In this document: one piece after another, positions 18,143-34,303 of the stretch
Layout: each line of letters begins with the position of its first letter
How positions within the stretch are numbered: the first letter of the stretch is position 1
NCBI RefSeq assembly: GCF_000426365.1
Contig: NZ_KE384525.1
Coordinates: forward strand, 44,072 to 108,071
Origin: Arenimonas composti TR7-09 = DSM 18010
GTDB taxonomy: Bacteria > Pseudomonadota > Gammaproteobacteria > Xanthomonadales > Xanthomonadaceae
Length of the DNA stretch: 64,000 nt
Reading direction: 5' to 3'
Translations under genes and position numbers: made by a program
Notes under the pieces: model-generated
The model's input: the letters and a program-made list of their open reading frames with translations, nothing else
What the model was told of the DNA's origin: nothing
Databases searched by the model: none

Positions 18143-19101
18143 TCCGGCGCCACCCGGTCCGCCGGGGCCGGCAGCAGCAGGCGCAGCGGCCGTGGCGACA
18201 CGTCGAAGACCAGCGGCGCCTCCATGTGCAGGATCTCGCCGTCCAGCGCCAGCTTGCAGCGACGCGGCCCCCGCGGCACGACGGTGAGCCGGCGGAAGGC
18301 GAAGGTCTCGATGTTCTCCGCGTCGCCGAGGCGTCCGAGCGCCCCGCGCAGCGCCAGCCACAGCAGCGACCACCAGCCGCAGGGCTTCACCAGCACGCCG
18401 GTCAGCTCGTGGTCGCGCTGCGGATCGGCGTCTTCGATGCCGACCATGTCGAGCTGCAGCCGGTTGTTGCCGACGAACAGCGAGGGCGTGCGCACGCGCC
18501 GCGAACCGCCCTCGCCCTCGATATCGAGTTCCAGCAGCACCCGTTCCCGCAGCAGGGTCACCAGGCCGGAGAAATAGGCGACGGCGCGGTGGCGCCCGAA
18601 ACGCTGTTTGTCGTCCTCGCGGCGCTCGAGCAGCTCGGGATAGAGACCGAGGCTGGCATTGACCAGGAAGGGCCGGCCATTGACGCGGCCGACCTGCACC
18701 GGCGCCGGCTGCGCCCGCAGCAGCGCCCGCGCCGACTCCGCGGCTTCGAGCGGAATGCCGTGCTCGCGCCCGAACAGGTTGAAGGTGCCTTGCGGCAGCA
18801 CCGCGTAAGGCAGGTCGTCGGCGAGCGCACGCCGCGCGACCGCGTTCAGGGTGCCGTCGCCACCGGCGGCGACCAGCACCCCGTTCGACGCCTGCACCTG
18901 CCGGGCCGCGTCGGCGACCGTGGCCTCGATGCCCGCCGGATCGGTGATTTCGACGAAGGCGTGCCGGCGGCCGGCAGCGTCGAGCACGCCGGCGATCGCC
19001 CGCCGCGCCTCGTCGGCGTCGCCGTGGCCGGAACCGGCATTGATCACGATGACGAAAGGCGCGTCCGCCGCCGGCGGCGCGCTCCGGGTGCGAGCGTCCA
19101 T
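18139..19101 (-). CDS. Diacylglycerol/lipid kinase family protein
   Basis: A 320-residue member of the DAGK catalytic family (YegS/LCB5-like). The nucleotide site appears as VIVINAGSGHG near the N-terminus and AAGGDGTLNAV at about residues 78-88. The C-terminal beta-sandwich domain includes VNASLGLYPELL and the terminal LDGE segment (KLALDGEIL) typical of bacterial lipid kinases. It should phosphorylate a lipid hydroxyl group at the inner membrane. Its stop overlaps the start of the phosphoesterase gene. Confidence 0.88.
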   Translation of the reverse strand: MDARTRSAPPAADAPFVIVINAGSGHGDADEARRAIAGVLDAAGRRHAFVEITDPAGIEATVADAARQVQASNGVLVAAGGDGTLNAVARRALADDLPYAVLPQGTFNLFGREHGIPLEAAESARALLRAQPAPVQVGRVNGRPFLVNASLGLYPELLERREDDKQRFGRHRAVAYFSGLVTLLRERVLLELDIEGEGGSRRVRTPSLFVGNNRLQLDMVGIEDADPQRDHELTGVLVKPCGWWSLLWLALRGALGRLGDAENIETFAFRRLTVVPRGPRRCKLALDGEILHMEAPLVFDVSPRPLRLLLPAPADRVAPE

Positions 19102-19170
19102 CGCGGCACTGTGGCGGCGGTGGTGTCAGCGGCGGATCAAGGTGGCCGCACCCTGGGTGCCCGGCGCCGG

Positions 19171-19200
19171 AAAAGCGAAGCCCCGCCGGAGCGGGGCTTC
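19171..19200 (-). terminator. Rho-independent terminator of tRNA-Thr
   Basis: GAAGCCCCGC-CGGA-GCGGGGCTTC (19177-19200) forms a 10-bp stem. On the minus strand it is followed by GCTTTTCC. It ends seven bases downstream of the tRNA 3' end. Confidence 0.85.
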
Positions 19201-19206
19201 GTGACC

Positions 19207-19282
19207 TGGTGCCGGAAACAGGAGTCGAACCTGCGACCTACGCATTACGAATGCGCCGCTCTACCAACTGAGCTATTCCGGC
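19207..19282 (-). tRNA. tRNA-Thr(CGU)
   Basis: A 76-nt tRNA on the minus strand with encoded CCA. Acceptor GCCGGAA pairs with TTCCGGC. The D arm is GCTCAGTTGGTAGAGC, the anticodon loop TTCGTAA gives anticodon CGU (Thr, ACG codons), and the T arm contains GTTCGAC. It is flanked by a good promoter and a terminator, so it is a single-gene transcript. Confidence 0.97.
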
Positions 19283-19293
19283 GTGGGCCGCGG

Positions 19294-19323
19294 ATTCTAC
19301 GGGGAGGGTGCGGGGCGGGTCAA
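19294..19323 (-). promoter_or_regulatory. Sigma-70 promoter of tRNA-Thr
   Basis: On the minus strand, TTGACC (19323-19318) and TAGAAT (19299-19294) are 18 bases apart and end 12 bases before the tRNA 5' end. Confidence 0.8.
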
Positions 19324-19338
19324 TTTGGAGCGTGCGCA

Positions 19339-19361
19339 TCGCGCCTGAAGGCGCTCCTACA
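19339..19361. repeat. REP hairpin
   Basis: TCGCGCCTGAAGGCGCTCCT followed by ACA: stem GCGCC/GGCGC with the flanking TGTAGGA tail of the family. It lies just downstream of the ispH stop, between ispH and tRNA-Thr. Confidence 0.8.
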
Positions 19362-19372
19362 GCAGGCATCGC

Positions 19373-20323
19373 TCAGTCCACGAGGGCGATGCGGAGTTCC
19401 TTGGGGAGGGCGAAGACGACGTTTTCCGGCTCGCCTTCCAGCGACTCGACGCGGGCGGCGCCGAGCTCGCGCAGGCGGCTGATGACGCCTTCGACCAGCA
19501 CCTCGGGGGCCGAGGCGCCGGCGGTGACGCCGACCCGTTGCGCGCCGGCGACCCAGGTCGGGTCGATGTGTTCGGCGCCGTCGACGAGGTAGGCGCGGGC
19601 ACCCATCTTCTCGGCGACGTCGCGCAGGCGGTTGGAGTTCGAGCTGTTCACCGAGCCGACGACCAGCACCACGTCGCAGCGCTGCGCCAGCTGGCGTACC
19701 GCGTCCTGGCGGTTCTGGGTGGCGTAGCAGATGTCGTCGTGGCGCGGGCCCTGGATGTTGGGGAAGCGCGCCTGCAGCGCCGCGATGATCTCGCGGGTGT
19801 CGTCGACGCTCAGCGTGGTCTGGGTCGTGTACGCGAGGTTGTCCGGCTGCGTCGGCTGCAGGTGGGCGACACCGGCGACGTCCTCGACCAGGTGGATGTG
19901 GTTGTCGCCGTGCTCGCGCCGCCACTGCCCCATCGTGCCCTCGACCTCGGGGTGGCCGGCATGGCCGATCAGCACGACGTCACGGCCGGCGCGGCAATGC
20001 CGGGCGACCTCGATGTGCACCTTGGTCACCAGCGGACAGGTCGCGTCGAACACCTTCAGCCCGCGCCGCTCGGCCTCGGCGCGCACGGCCTGCGAGACGC
20101 CGTGGGCGCTGAAGATCACCGTCGCGCCGGCCGGCACCTCGTCCAGTTCCTCGACGAAGATCGCGCCGCGCTGGCGCAGGTCCTCGACGACGAAGCGGTT
20201 GTGCACGACCTCGTGGCGCACGTAGATCGGCGCGCCGAGCTGTTCGATCGCGCGCTTGACGATCTCGATCGCGCGGTCGACACCGGCGCAGAAACCACGG
20301 GGATTGGCGAGCAGGACGTCCAT
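19373..20323 (-). CDS. ispH: 4-hydroxy-3-methylbut-2-enyl diphosphate reductase IspH
   Basis: Last enzyme of the MEP isoprenoid pathway, an iron-sulfur reductase making IPP and DMAPP; 316 residues. The three cluster cysteines are in [19 protein letters not shown] and a later NSSNSNR region; an additional CYATQNR segment is present. The start at 20323 ([11 protein letters not shown]) matches the family. An ATG at 20335 overlaps the lspA stop, but the GGAGG site would then have no spacing, so the second ATG is preferred. The fkpB gene that lies between lspA and ispH in E. coli is absent here. Confidence 0.96.
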   Translation of the reverse strand: MDVLLANPRGFCAGVDRAIEIVKRAIEQLGAPIYVRHEVVHNRFVVEDLRQRGAIFVEELDEVPAGATVIFSAHGVSQAVRAEAERRGLKVFDATCPLVTKVHIEVARHCRAGRDVVLIGHAGHPEVEGTMGQWRREHGDNHIHLVEDVAGVAHLQPTQPDNLAYTTQTTLSVDDTREIIAALQARFPNIQGPRHDDICYATQNRQDAVRQLAQRCDVVLVVGSVNSSNSNRLRDVAEKMGARAYLVDGAEHIDPTWVAGAQRVGVTAGASAPEVLVEGVISRLRELGAARVESLEGEPENVVFALPKELRIALVD

Positions 20324-20331
20324 GGCCGCGA

Positions 20332-20891
20332 TCATCCTCCTTTCGCCGCGCCGCTGTCGGCGCGGAAGCTGAACAGCACCAGCAGGATCGCGCCGACGAC
20401 GATCGCGCTGTCGGCGACGTTGAAGGCCGGCCAGTGGTGCTCGCCGATGTACCAGTCGACGAAGTCGACGACCTTGCCGATGCGCACGCGGTCGATGAGG
20501 TTGCCGAGCGCACCGGAGATCACCAGCGCCAGCGGCAGCGCGGTGCGCCAGTCACCACGCGGCGTGACCCGCAGCCACAGCGACAGCGCGACGCTGATCG
20601 CGACCGCGAGGCCGCCGAACAGCCAGATCTGGGCGCCACCGGCGTCCGCGAGCATCCCGAACGAGGCGCCGGGGTTGAAGTGCAGCGTCCAGTTCCAGAA
20701 ACCGTCGATCACCGGAATGCGCTCGCCGGGCGCGAGGTGCTTCAGCGCCAGCAGCTTCGTCCACTGGTCGATACCGATCAGCAGCGCCGACAGCAGCAGC
20801 CAGGCCAGCGCGTCGGGCCGCGGCGGCGCCTGCAGCGCGGCGCGGAAACGGGCGAAATCGCCGCGCAGGCCGCCCTGTCCGGTCGCCGCCA

Positions 20892-20892
<1 letters not shown>
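20332..20892 (-). CDS. lspA: Lipoprotein signal peptidase LspA
   Basis: Aspartyl membrane protease that removes signal peptides of prolipoproteins after lipidation; 186 residues with four membrane helices. The catalytic aspartates lie in [15 protein letters not shown] and [11 protein letters not shown]. The ATG at 20892 overlaps the ileS stop (ATGA). The N-terminus has a hydrophilic extension of about 25 residues before the first helix ([19 protein letters not shown]), longer than in E. coli. It is part of murJ-ribF-ileS-lspA-ispH. Confidence 0.95.
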
Positions 20893-23719
<2,827 letters not shown>

Positions 23720-23723
<4 letters not shown>

Positions 23724-24673
23724 GCCGAAACTCCGGGTTGCCCGTCCGCGCGCAGGATCCGTCGGGCCTGCGCGCTGTCTTCATCCATCTGCCGGACCAG
23801 CGCCGGCAGGTCTGCGAACTTCATCTCGTCGCGCAGCTTCGCGACGAACTCGACCTCGATGCGGCGGCCGTAGAGGTCGCCGTCGAAGTCGAACAGATGG
23901 GCCTCGAGCAGCGGCTCGACGCCGTCGACCATCGGCCGGGTGCCGAGGCTGGCGACGCCGGCCCGCGGCGCCTCGCCGACGCCGTGCACCCACACCGCGA
24001 AGATGCCGCCGAGCGGCGGCCGCTTGCCGCCGAGGCGGAGGTTCGCCGTAGGGTAGCCGAGCCGGCGCCCGAGCTGGGCGCCGCGCACGACCTTGCCGGC
24101 GATCGCGTAGCGGCGGCCGAGGCCGCGCGCGGCGGTCTCGAGCTCGCCGGCCGCCAGCGCGGCGCGCAGCGCGCTCGCCGACACCCGGCCACCGTCGACG
24201 CAGACCGGCGCCAAAACCTGCGCGCTGAAGCCGAGCTCGGCGCCGAGTTCGCCGAGCAGGGCGACATCGCCGGCGCGGCGGTGGCCGAAGCGGAAGTCGT
24301 GGCCGACCCAGACCTCGCGCGCCGCCAGCCGGCGCACCAGCACCCGCTCGACGAACTCGCGCGCCGGCATCGCCGCCATCGCGCGATCGAAGCGCAGCAG
24401 GCCGACGACGTCGATGCCCAGGTCGCGCAGGCCCTCGAACTTGGCGCGCGGCAGGCTCAGCCGGGTCGGCGGATCGGCGGGGGCGAAGAACTCGCGGGGC
24501 AGCGGTTCGAAGCTCACGGCGGCGGCCGCCAGCCCGGTCGCGGACGCACGTTCGCGAACGCGGCCGACCAGCGCCCGATGACCCCGATGGAGGCCGTCGA
24601 AGGCGCCGATGCACACCACGCTGCCGTGCGGGCAAGGAGACTCGCCCTCGACGTCCCGGAACAGCCTGCTCAT
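23720..24673 (-). CDS. ribF: Bifunctional riboflavin kinase/FAD synthetase
   Basis: Makes FMN and then FAD from riboflavin; 317 residues. The N-terminal adenylyltransferase domain has [16 protein letters not shown] (the GxFDGxHxGH nucleotidyl site) and ASALRAAL. The C-terminal kinase domain has LGYPTANL and the GGIFAVWV segment. The start at 24673 ([11 protein letters not shown]) fits the family; a longer frame upstream overlaps murJ and was rejected. The stop overlaps the ileS ATG. It is 40 bases downstream of murJ. Confidence 0.96.
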
Positions 24674-24713
24674 AGACGCGGAATTATGCCAGCCGCGACG
24701 CGCCCGCGCCGGC

Positions 24714-26282
24714 TCACTGCAGCCCACGCAGCTCGCGCGGACGCCAGCCCAGCGCCAGCAGCGCCAGGCCGTAGGCGCCGGCGCCGGCGGCGACCACCGC
24801 CAGCAGCAGGCCCCACTGCGCGGCCCCGGCCCAGGCCCGCCAGTCGCCGACCGCCTGCGAGGCCGCGAGCACCGCGGTCGCCAGTGCCACGCTGGCCACC
24901 GCCAGCCGCAGCAGGTGCCGGCCCCAGCCCGGCCCGAGCCGGAAGCCCCGGTCCCGGCGCAGGTAGCGCCACAGCAGCCAGGCATTGGTGAGGCCGGCCA
25001 GGGCCGTCGCCAGGGCGATGCCCGCATGCGCCCCGGGCACGTCGCCGAGCCACAGCGGCGTGGTGATCGCCACCGTCAGGCCGACGTTGACGAACACGGT
25101 GATCACCGCTGCCCGCATCGGCGTTTTCGTGTCCTGGCGGGCGTAGAAGGCCGACAGCAGCACCTTGCTGGCCATGAAGCCGGGAATGCCCAGGCTCATC
25201 GCCGTCATCGCGAGCGCGGTCATCCGGCTGTCGTCGGCGGCGAAGGCGCCGCGTTCGAAGATCGTGATCGCCATCGGCTCGGCCAGCAGGGCCATGCCGA
25301 GCGCCGCCGGCACCGCCAGCAGCAGCACCGTGCGCAAGCCCCAGTCCAGGGCCGCGGCGTAGCCGGCGTCGTCGGTGTCGGCATGGCGGCGCGACAGGTG
25401 AGGCAGGATCACCGTACCCAGCGCCACCCCGAACACGCCGAGCGGGAACTCGATCAGGCGGTCGGAGTAGTACAGCCAGCTCTGGCTGCCGACGACCAGC
25501 CAGGAAGCGAACATCGTGCCGACGATCAGGTTCAGCTGCGCCACCGAGGACGAGAACAGGGTCGGCAGCATCAGCCTGCCGACCCGGCGCACGCCCTCGT
25601 GCCGGAGCGAAAAGCGCAGCCGCGGCCGCAGTCCGAGCCGGCCCATCGCCGGCCACAGCAGCACGAGCTGAAGTACCCCGGCGGCCAGCACGCCCCAGGC
25701 CAGGGCGTAGACCGGGCGCTCGAGCAGCGGCGCCAGCCACAGCATCGCCGCGATCACCGCCAGGTTGTGCAGCACCGGCGTCACTGCCGGCAGGCCGAAG
25801 CGCTGGAAACTGTTCAGCACGGCGCCGGCCAGTGCCGTCATCGATACCAGCGCCAGGTAGGGGAAGACGATGCGCAGGAGGTCCGCGGTCAGCGCGAACT
25901 TCGCGGGCTCGTCGAGCACGCCGGGGGCGATCGCCGCGACCACCAGCGGCGCCGCCAGCAGACCCAGGCCGCTGACCAGCAGCACGGTCGCGCACAGGGC
26001 GCCGGCGACGTGGTCGAGGAAGTCCTTCAGCGCCGCCGCGTCGCCCTTCTGCCGCAGTTCCGACAGCACCGGCACGAAGGCCGACGCGAACGAACCCTCG
26101 GCGAAGATCCGCCGCAGGTAGTTCGGGATCCGGTAGGCGATCGCGAAGGCGTCGACCAGGGCGCCGGCCCCGAACAACTGGGCCTGCACGACGTCGCGGA
26201 CGAAGCCGGCGACCCGGCTCAGCAGGGTCATCGCGCTGAAGACGGCGGTGGAGCGGAGCAGGCCGCCGCCGCGACGGCTCAT
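24714..26282 (-). CDS. murJ: Lipid II flippase MurJ
   Basis: MOP-superfamily transporter that moves lipid II across the inner membrane for peptidoglycan synthesis; 522 residues, about 14 helices. The N-terminus ([19 protein letters not shown] and [16 protein letters not shown]) is diagnostic. First gene of the murJ-ribF-ileS-lspA-ispH operon and divergent from rpsT, a conserved arrangement. The rpsT -35 box starts only 33 bases from the murJ ATG, so the two promoters may overlap. Confidence 0.97.
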   Translation of the reverse strand: MSRRGGGLLRSTAVFSAMTLLSRVAGFVRDVVQAQLFGAGALVDAFAIAYRIPNYLRRIFAEGSFASAFVPVLSELRQKGDAAALKDFLDHVAGALCATVLLVSGLGLLAAPLVVAAIAPGVLDEPAKFALTADLLRIVFPYLALVSMTALAGAVLNSFQRFGLPAVTPVLHNLAVIAAMLWLAPLLERPVYALAWGVLAAGVLQLVLLWPAMGRLGLRPRLRFSLRHEGVRRVGRLMLPTLFSSSVAQLNLIVGTMFASWLVVGSQSWLYYSDRLIEFPLGVFGVALGTVILPHLSRRHADTDDAGYAAALDWGLRTVLLLAVPAALGMALLAEPMAITIFERGAFAADDSRMTALAMTAMSLGIPGFMASKVLLSAFYARQDTKTPMRAAVITVFVNVGLTVAITTPLWLGDVPGAHAGIALATALAGLTNAWLLWRYLRRDRGFRLGPGWGRHLLRLAVASVALATAVLAASQAVGDWRAWAGAAQWGLLLAVVAAGAGAYGLALLALGWRPRELRGLQ

Positions 26283-26314
26283 CGGCTCACCCCGGCGGCG
26301 GGCCGAGGCATGGT

Positions 26315-26343
26315 TTGACTCGGCGGCGCCGCTCGCCCATAAT
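26315..26343 (+). promoter_or_regulatory. Sigma-70 promoter of rpsT
   Basis: TTGACT (26315-26320) and CATAAT (26338-26343) with a 17-bp spacer, the best promoter in this region. Transcription would start near 26350, giving a leader of about 75 nt, which could carry the S20 autoregulatory site. Confidence 0.8.
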
Positions 26344-26425
26344 TCCGGGTCTTTCGCGCACCACCCCTCTTTTTTCGCCGCGCCCGTCCGGGCCGGCCGT
26401 CAACTTCAGATTCCAGGATCCCGCC

Positions 26426-26698
26426 GTGGCCAACATCAAGTCCGCCAAGAAGCGCGCCAAGCAGACCGTCGTCCGCAACGCCCGCAACTCCGCCCAGCGC
26501 TCCATGCTGCGCACCGCCGTCAAGAAGGTCATCAAGGCCCTCGATGCGAAGGACGTGGCCGGCGCCGAAGCCGCCTACACGACCGCCGTGCCGATCCTGG
26601 ACCGCTTCGCGGCCCGTGGCCTGATCCACCGGAACAAGGCTGCCCGCCACAAGAGCCGCATCAGCGCCCGCATCAAGGCCCTGAAGCAGGCCGCCTGA
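26426..26698 (+). CDS. rpsT: Ribosomal protein S20
   Basis: Small-subunit protein of 90 residues that binds 16S rRNA. It is very basic, with the typical start [12 protein letters not shown] and end [14 protein letters not shown]. It begins with GTG (26426). S20 genes in E. coli and relatives use a weak UUG start that serves autoregulation, so the non-ATG start here may have a similar role. It has its own promoter and terminator. Confidence 0.97.
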   Translation: MANIKSAKKRAKQTVVRNARNSAQRSMLRTAVKKVIKALDAKDVAGAEAAYTTAVPILDRFAARGLIHRNKAARHKSRISARIKALKQAA

Positions 26699-26724
26699 GC
26701 CGACGCGCTCCAGGCAGTTCGAGG

Positions 26725-26750
26725 AAAAGCCGGCGCAAGCCGGCTTTTCT
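26725..26750. terminator. Bidirectional terminator between rpsT and obg
   Basis: AAAAGCCGGC-GCAA-GCCGGCTTTT (26725-26748), a perfect 10-bp stem with A and T runs on the two sides. It can end transcription of rpsT and of the convergent obg gene. Confidence 0.92.
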
Positions 26751-26777
26751 GCTTTCGGGGCCCGGGAAATCCGCGGC

Positions 26778-28001
<1,224 letters not shown>

Positions 28002-28262
28002 TCACTCCGCCGGGACGACGCTCACGGTGCGGCGCTTCTTCGGGCCCTTGATCGAGAACTCGACCTTGCCGTCGACCAGCGCAAACAGGGTGTGGTCGCG
28101 GCCGAGGCCGACGCCCATGCCCGGGTGGAACTCGGTGCCACGCTGACGGACGATGATGTTGCCCGCCTCGATGGCCTGGCCGCCGTAGATCTTGACGCCC
28201 AGGTACTTCGGGTTGGAATCGCGGCCGTTGCGCGACGAGCCTACGCCCTTTTTCTGTGCCAT
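28002..28262 (-). CDS. rpmA: Ribosomal protein L27
   Basis: Large-subunit protein of 86 residues near the peptidyl-transferase centre. The N-terminus ([20 protein letters not shown]) and [20 protein letters not shown] are diagnostic. Family knowledge: the flexible N-terminus reaches the tRNA acceptor ends. It is cotranscribed with rplU, 18 bases downstream, and followed by a terminator. Confidence 0.98.
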   Translation of the reverse strand: MAQKKGVGSSRNGRDSNPKYLGVKIYGGQAIEAGNIIVRQRGTEFHPGMGVGLGRDHTLFALVDGKVEFSIKGPKKRRTVSVVPAE

Positions 28263-28280
28263 GACGTTGTCTCCTCTGCC

Positions 28281-28592
28281 TTAGCCGGCGATGCCGGTGA
28301 TTTCGATTTCGGTGTAGTACTGCCGGTGGCCCATCTGCTTGCGATGGTGCTTGCGGCGACGGAACTTCACGATCCGGATCTTCTCCAGGCGACCGTGGGA
28401 CTTGATGGTGGCCGAGACGGTGGCGCCGGCCACGGTCGGCGCGCCGACGGTGACGGACTCGCCGTTGCCGACCAGCAGCACCTTGTCCAGGGTGATGGCC
28501 GAACCCACTTCGGCGTCGAGCTTCTCCACGCGCAGGGTTTCGCCCTGCATCACGCGGTACTGCTTGCCGCCGGTGACGATGACTGCGTACAT
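28281..28592 (-). CDS. rplU: Ribosomal protein L21
   Basis: 23S rRNA-binding protein of 103 residues: [18 protein letters not shown] at the start and [15 protein letters not shown] near the C-terminus. The start is the ATG at 28592, preceded by AGAGGAA; an in-frame extension upstream covers the promoter and is not coding. First gene of rplU-rpmA. Confidence 0.98.
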   Translation of the reverse strand: MYAVIVTGGKQYRVMQGETLRVEKLDAEVGSAITLDKVLLVGNGESVTVGAPTVAGATVSATIKSHGRLEKIRIVKFRRRKHHRKQMGHRQYYTEIEITGIAG

Positions 28593-28654
28593 GACCGGGA
28601 TTCCTCTGTAGTTATTTTTGCGAAACCTGCCCGAGGTCGGCGGACAGAAGCGGG

Positions 28655-28684
28655 ATTGTAGGTGGGACGGAGCCTTCGGGTCAA
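28655..28684 (-). promoter_or_regulatory. Sigma-70 promoter of rplU-rpmA
   Basis: Minus strand TTGACC (28684-28679), 18-bp spacer, TACAAT (28660-28655). The predicted leader is about 55 nt and contains an AT-rich stretch (AAAAATAACTA) just before the ribosome-binding site. Confidence 0.8.
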
Positions 28685-28909
28685 CCTGGAACACCTTTCC
28701 GGACGGGGGATGAACGGATTCCGGGGCGTGGGTTGTGCATGGGCGCGGGGGCGCCACTTCGGGTGGGCGCTGCGGACCCGGGCGCATATCGCGGCTGAAG
28801 CCGCTCCTACACGAGGCGGTCGGCGGGGCGCTGTCTGGACCTGCGGGTCGGACGCGGGGCCCCTGATAGACTGCCTTGTTCCTCCTCCCCCAGGAGTCGC
28901 CCCCGGCGC
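28685..28909. other. rplU-uvrA divergent gap
   Basis: Together with the rplU leader and promoter this is a 317-bp gap without a gene. It holds one REP hairpin (28789-28811) and, near uvrA, CAGGAG at 28892-28897 as a weak ribosome-binding site 12 bases before the ATG. No clear SOS-type operator was seen. The rest is GC-rich with no visible feature. Confidence 0.6.
28789..28811. repeat. REP hairpin
   Basis: TCGCGGCTGAAGCCGCTCCT followed by ACA: 5-bp stem GCGGC/GCCGC around TGAA. This is the GCGGC form of the family; the other clear copies in the window have GCGCC. Confidence 0.85.
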
Positions 28910-31824
<2,915 letters not shown>

Positions 31825-31828
<4 letters not shown>

Positions 31829-32220
31829 ACCCGGTGTTCCGCATGGACGCAGACGTCCGCTGGCGCGACATGGACGCCTTCGGCCACGTCAACAACGCGG
31901 CCTTCCTCGGCTATGTCGAGGAAGCGCGCGTGCAGTGGTTCAAATCGCTGAGCAGCGACTGGGCCGCGGAAACCTCGGCGCCGATCATGGCGGCGGTGAC
32001 GATGAACTACCGCCGGCCGATCGTGTGGCCGGAGACCCTCACGGTCGAACTGCTGGCCGAACGGGTCGGCAACAAGAGCCTGACCCTCGCCCATCGCATC
32101 GTCTCGGCGGGCGATCCGTCGGTGGTCTACGGCGACGGCAATACGGTGCTGGTGTGGGTGGACCGGGCGGGGCAGTCCGTGGTGTTGCCGGAGGGCGTGC
32201 GGGCCGCTTGTTCCCTCTGA
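31825..32220 (+). CDS. Acyl-CoA thioesterase (4-hydroxybenzoyl-CoA thioesterase family)
   Basis: A 131-residue hot-dog-fold protein of the YbgC/FadM type. The active-site region [20 protein letters not shown] has the catalytic Asp and the HVNN motif. It hydrolyses acyl-CoA thioesters; chain-length preference is not readable. The ATG overlaps the uvrA stop (ATGA), so it is coupled to uvrA. A heptad hairpin begins three bases after its stop. Confidence 0.92.
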
Positions 32221-32223
32221 AAA

Positions 32224-32301
32224 GGCAAGTAGTGAATAGCAATCAGGAAGTAGAAGTGGCGACGCCCCCTCTACCTGCTGCTTCCTAATCACTATTTCCT
32301 G
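32224..32301. repeat. Heptad hairpin element D (GGAAGTA type)
   Basis: Left arm 32224-32257 reads GCAAGTA GTGAATA, then GCAATCA GGAAGTA; right arm 32270-32301 on the minus strand reads GGAAATA GTGATTA, then GGAAGCA GCAGGTA. About 24 of 32 positions pair. It fills the gap between two convergent genes and its right arm encodes the last residues and the stop codon of the PCu(A)C gene (32285). Confidence 0.8.
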
Positions 32302-32788
32302 CAGAGGGCGCATCACGCCGGACGGGGAACGCCGCGAACACCCGGCGTCCGTCTTCCAGCACCAGGCGCACACGCGCCACCTCGCCCTCGGCCAGCGGCC
32401 GTTCCGGGCGCATCAGCATCAGGTGCAGGCCGCCGGGTTCGAAGCGCAGTTCGCCGCCGGCCGGCACGCGCAGTTCGCCGGCATCGCGCATGCGGCTGAC
32501 GCCGTCGACGAGTTCGGTGCGATGGATCATCGGCATGGCGAAATCCAGGCTCTCGATTCCGGTCACCGTGACCGCCGTCGCGCAGCGGTTGCGCAGCACG
32601 CCGTAGCCGGCCAGCGACGCCGCGCCCGGTGGTGCCGCGCGGATCCAGGTTTCCTCCAGCACCGGCGCGCAGGCGGCGTCGTAGGCGCGGCCCGCCGTCG
32701 GCGCGAGCGCCGCGAGCAGCGCCAACCCAACCGCGGCTGAAGCGCGCCGGACGCGCTCCAACCCCATGCAAACCGGCGTCACGTTCAT
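32285..32788 (-). CDS. Periplasmic PCu(A)C copper chaperone
   Basis: A 167-residue exported copper-binding protein of the PCu(A)C/DUF461 family that delivers Cu(I), for example to cytochrome oxidase. The metal motif is complete: His in MIHRT, ten residues, Met, 21 residues, then HLM, which matches H-x10-M-x21-HxM. The signal peptide follows an ATG at 32788 (an alternative ATG at 32767 is possible). Residues about 9-20 (LERVRRASAAVG) are encoded by a REP-like palindrome. The last residues (SAGNSD) and the stop come from a heptad hairpin. Thus both ends of the gene have been shaped by repeats. Confidence 0.9.
   Translation of the reverse strand: MNVTPVCMGLERVRRASAAVGLALLAALAPTAGRAYDAACAPVLEETWIRAAPPGAASLAGYGVLRNRCATAVTVTGIESLDFAMPMIHRTELVDGVSRMRDAGELRVPAGGELRFEPGGLHLMLMRPERPLAEGEVARVRLVLEDGRRVFAAFPVRRDAPSAGNSD
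32731..32761. repeat. Degenerate REP inside a signal-peptide region
   Basis: CCGCGGCTGAAGCGCGC then CGGACGCGCTCCAA keeps the REP outline (CGCGGCTGAAG...CGCTCC) with an expanded GCGCGCCGGACGCGC stem. It lies within the 5' coding part of the PCu(A)C gene. Confidence 0.6.
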
Positions 32789-32827
32789 GTGCCTATCTTA
32801 GCCCGCGCCCCCTGAAGGAGCTGAACG

Positions 32828-34294
32828 ATGCGCCCCGCCCTGCTCGCGATCGCCACCGCCGCCGTCTTCGCTGCCGGCGCTGCCACCGCCGCCGATACGC
32901 CGCGCCTGACCGTCTACAGCGGCGACTTCGACGCCGTCGCGCGTTCGATGCCGATGCCGGGCGGCGCCGGCTTCGCGCTCTATGACGCCACCCTCGAATT
33001 CCAACTGCGTGCCGGCGAGGACATGGTGTCGCTCGGCGGCCTGCCGGCGGCGCTCGACGCCGGCAGCGTGCGCCTGCGGCCGCGCGGCGATGCGCGCGTG
33101 CGCGGCCAGCGTTACGACTTCGCGGTGGCCGGCCAGTCCGAACTGCTGGAGCGGGCGATCGGCAGCACGATCACCGTCGAACAGGATGTCGGTGGCCAGC
33201 GCCGCACCGTCAGCGGCGTCCTGCTCGCCGCCGGCGACGGCCTCACGCTGCGCCTGCCCGATGGCCGCATCAAGGTGCTGTCGCAGTACACCGCCTTCGA
33301 TCTGGATGCGTTGCCGGCCGGCGTCGTCGCCGAACCGACCCTGACCTGGTCGATCGCGTCGGCGCGCGGCGGCCGCCAGGCCTTCGATTTCGCTTATGCC
33401 ACGTCGGGCCTGGGCTGGCGTGCCGAATACGTCGCCGAGCTGAGCGGCCAGGGCCGAGGCTGCCGCATGGATTTCGAAGGCGCGGCGATGGTCGCCAACC
33501 GCTCCGGCACGGCCTTCGAGGGCGTGCAGCTGACGCTGGTCGCCGGCGAACCGAACCGGCAGCAGAAGGGCTACGCCGGCACCCCGCGGATGGCGCGCGC
33601 GGAAATGATGGTCGCCGACGCCGCGGTCGCCCCGGAGGCCTCCGGCGAATATCACGCCTACCGGCTGCCCGGCACCGGCGACCTGCCGCAGGACAGCGTG
33701 CAGCGGCTGCCGCTGATCGCCCCGGCGTCCGGCGTCGCCTGCGAGCGCCGCTACGAGACGCGGGCCCCGCAGGGCGGCTGGGTGCCGCCGCAGCCGATGC
33801 TCGATCCGGACTTCACCAATGTCGCGGGCAAGCAGCCCGTGACGGCGATGCTCGGATTCGCCAACCGCGAGGCCGACGGCCTCGGCCTGCCCTTGCCCGC
33901 CGGGCGCGTGCGCGTGTTCACCGGCGGCGACCTGCTCGGCGAGGCGTCGCTGGCGCATACCGCGCTCGGGCAGAAGGTCGAACTCGCGCTCGGCACCGTG
34001 TTCGACCTGGATGCGGAGCGCAGCCGCCTCGACTTCCAGGTCGACCGCGCCGGCCGCACGATGACCGAACGCGTGCGCGTGACCCTGCGCAACGCCAAGG
34101 CGGAGGCGGCGACGGTGCACGTCGTCGAGACCCTGCCGCGCTGGAGCGACTGGGAGATCGTCGCGAGCACCGTCGCCGCGAAGAAGCTCGATGCCACCAG
34201 CGCCGGGTTCGACGTCGCGGTTCCGGCCGGCGGCGAGACCCACCTCGAATACACGGTGCGCTATCGTTGGGCTCCCGACGTCCGCATCGACTGA
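32828..34294 (+). CDS. DUF4139 domain-containing exported protein
   Basis: A 488-residue protein with a signal peptide (residues 1-21, cut after ATA-A) and the DUF4139 architecture. An N-terminal beta domain (LTVYSGDFDAV) is followed by the C-terminal part with YATSGLGWRAEYVAEL, which is the hallmark of the family, and the end HLEYTVRYRW. DUF4139 proteins are found in many bacteria without a settled function. AAGGAG lies eight bases before the ATG. It is divergent from the copper chaperone with only 39 bases between, and 9 bases upstream of a crotonase gene. Confidence 0.88.
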   Translation: MRPALLAIATAAVFAAGAATAADTPRLTVYSGDFDAVARSMPMPGGAGFALYDATLEFQLRAGEDMVSLGGLPAALDAGSVRLRPRGDARVRGQRYDFAVAGQSELLERAIGSTITVEQDVGGQRRTVSGVLLAAGDGLTLRLPDGRIKVLSQYTAFDLDALPAGVVAEPTLTWSIASARGGRQAFDFAYATSGLGWRAEYVAELSGQGRGCRMDFEGAAMVANRSGTAFEGVQLTLVAGEPNRQQKGYAGTPRMARAEMMVADAAVAPEASGEYHAYRLPGTGDLPQDSVQRLPLIAPASGVACERRYETRAPQGGWVPPQPMLDPDFTNVAGKQPVTAMLGFANREADGLGLPLPAGRVRVFTGGDLLGEASLAHTALGQKVELALGTVFDLDAERSRLDFQVDRAGRTMTERVRVTLRNAKAEAATVHVVETLPRWSDWEIVASTVAAKKLDATSAGFDVAVPAGGETHLEYTVRYRWAPDVRID

Positions 34295-34303
34295 GAGCGC
34301 CCC

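Noticed and set aside
19207-19372. Integrated element at tRNA-Thr
   Set aside because: No integrase gene or repeated tRNA 3' end is visible; flanking genes are housekeeping genes.
20324-20335. ispH start at the ATGA overlap (20335)
   Set aside because: GGAGG directly touches that ATG, leaving no spacing, and relatives begin at the next Met (20323).
28685-28909. SOS box before uvrA
   Set aside because: No dyad similar to that at lexA, and no GTAC- or CTG-type palindrome, was found upstream of uvrA.
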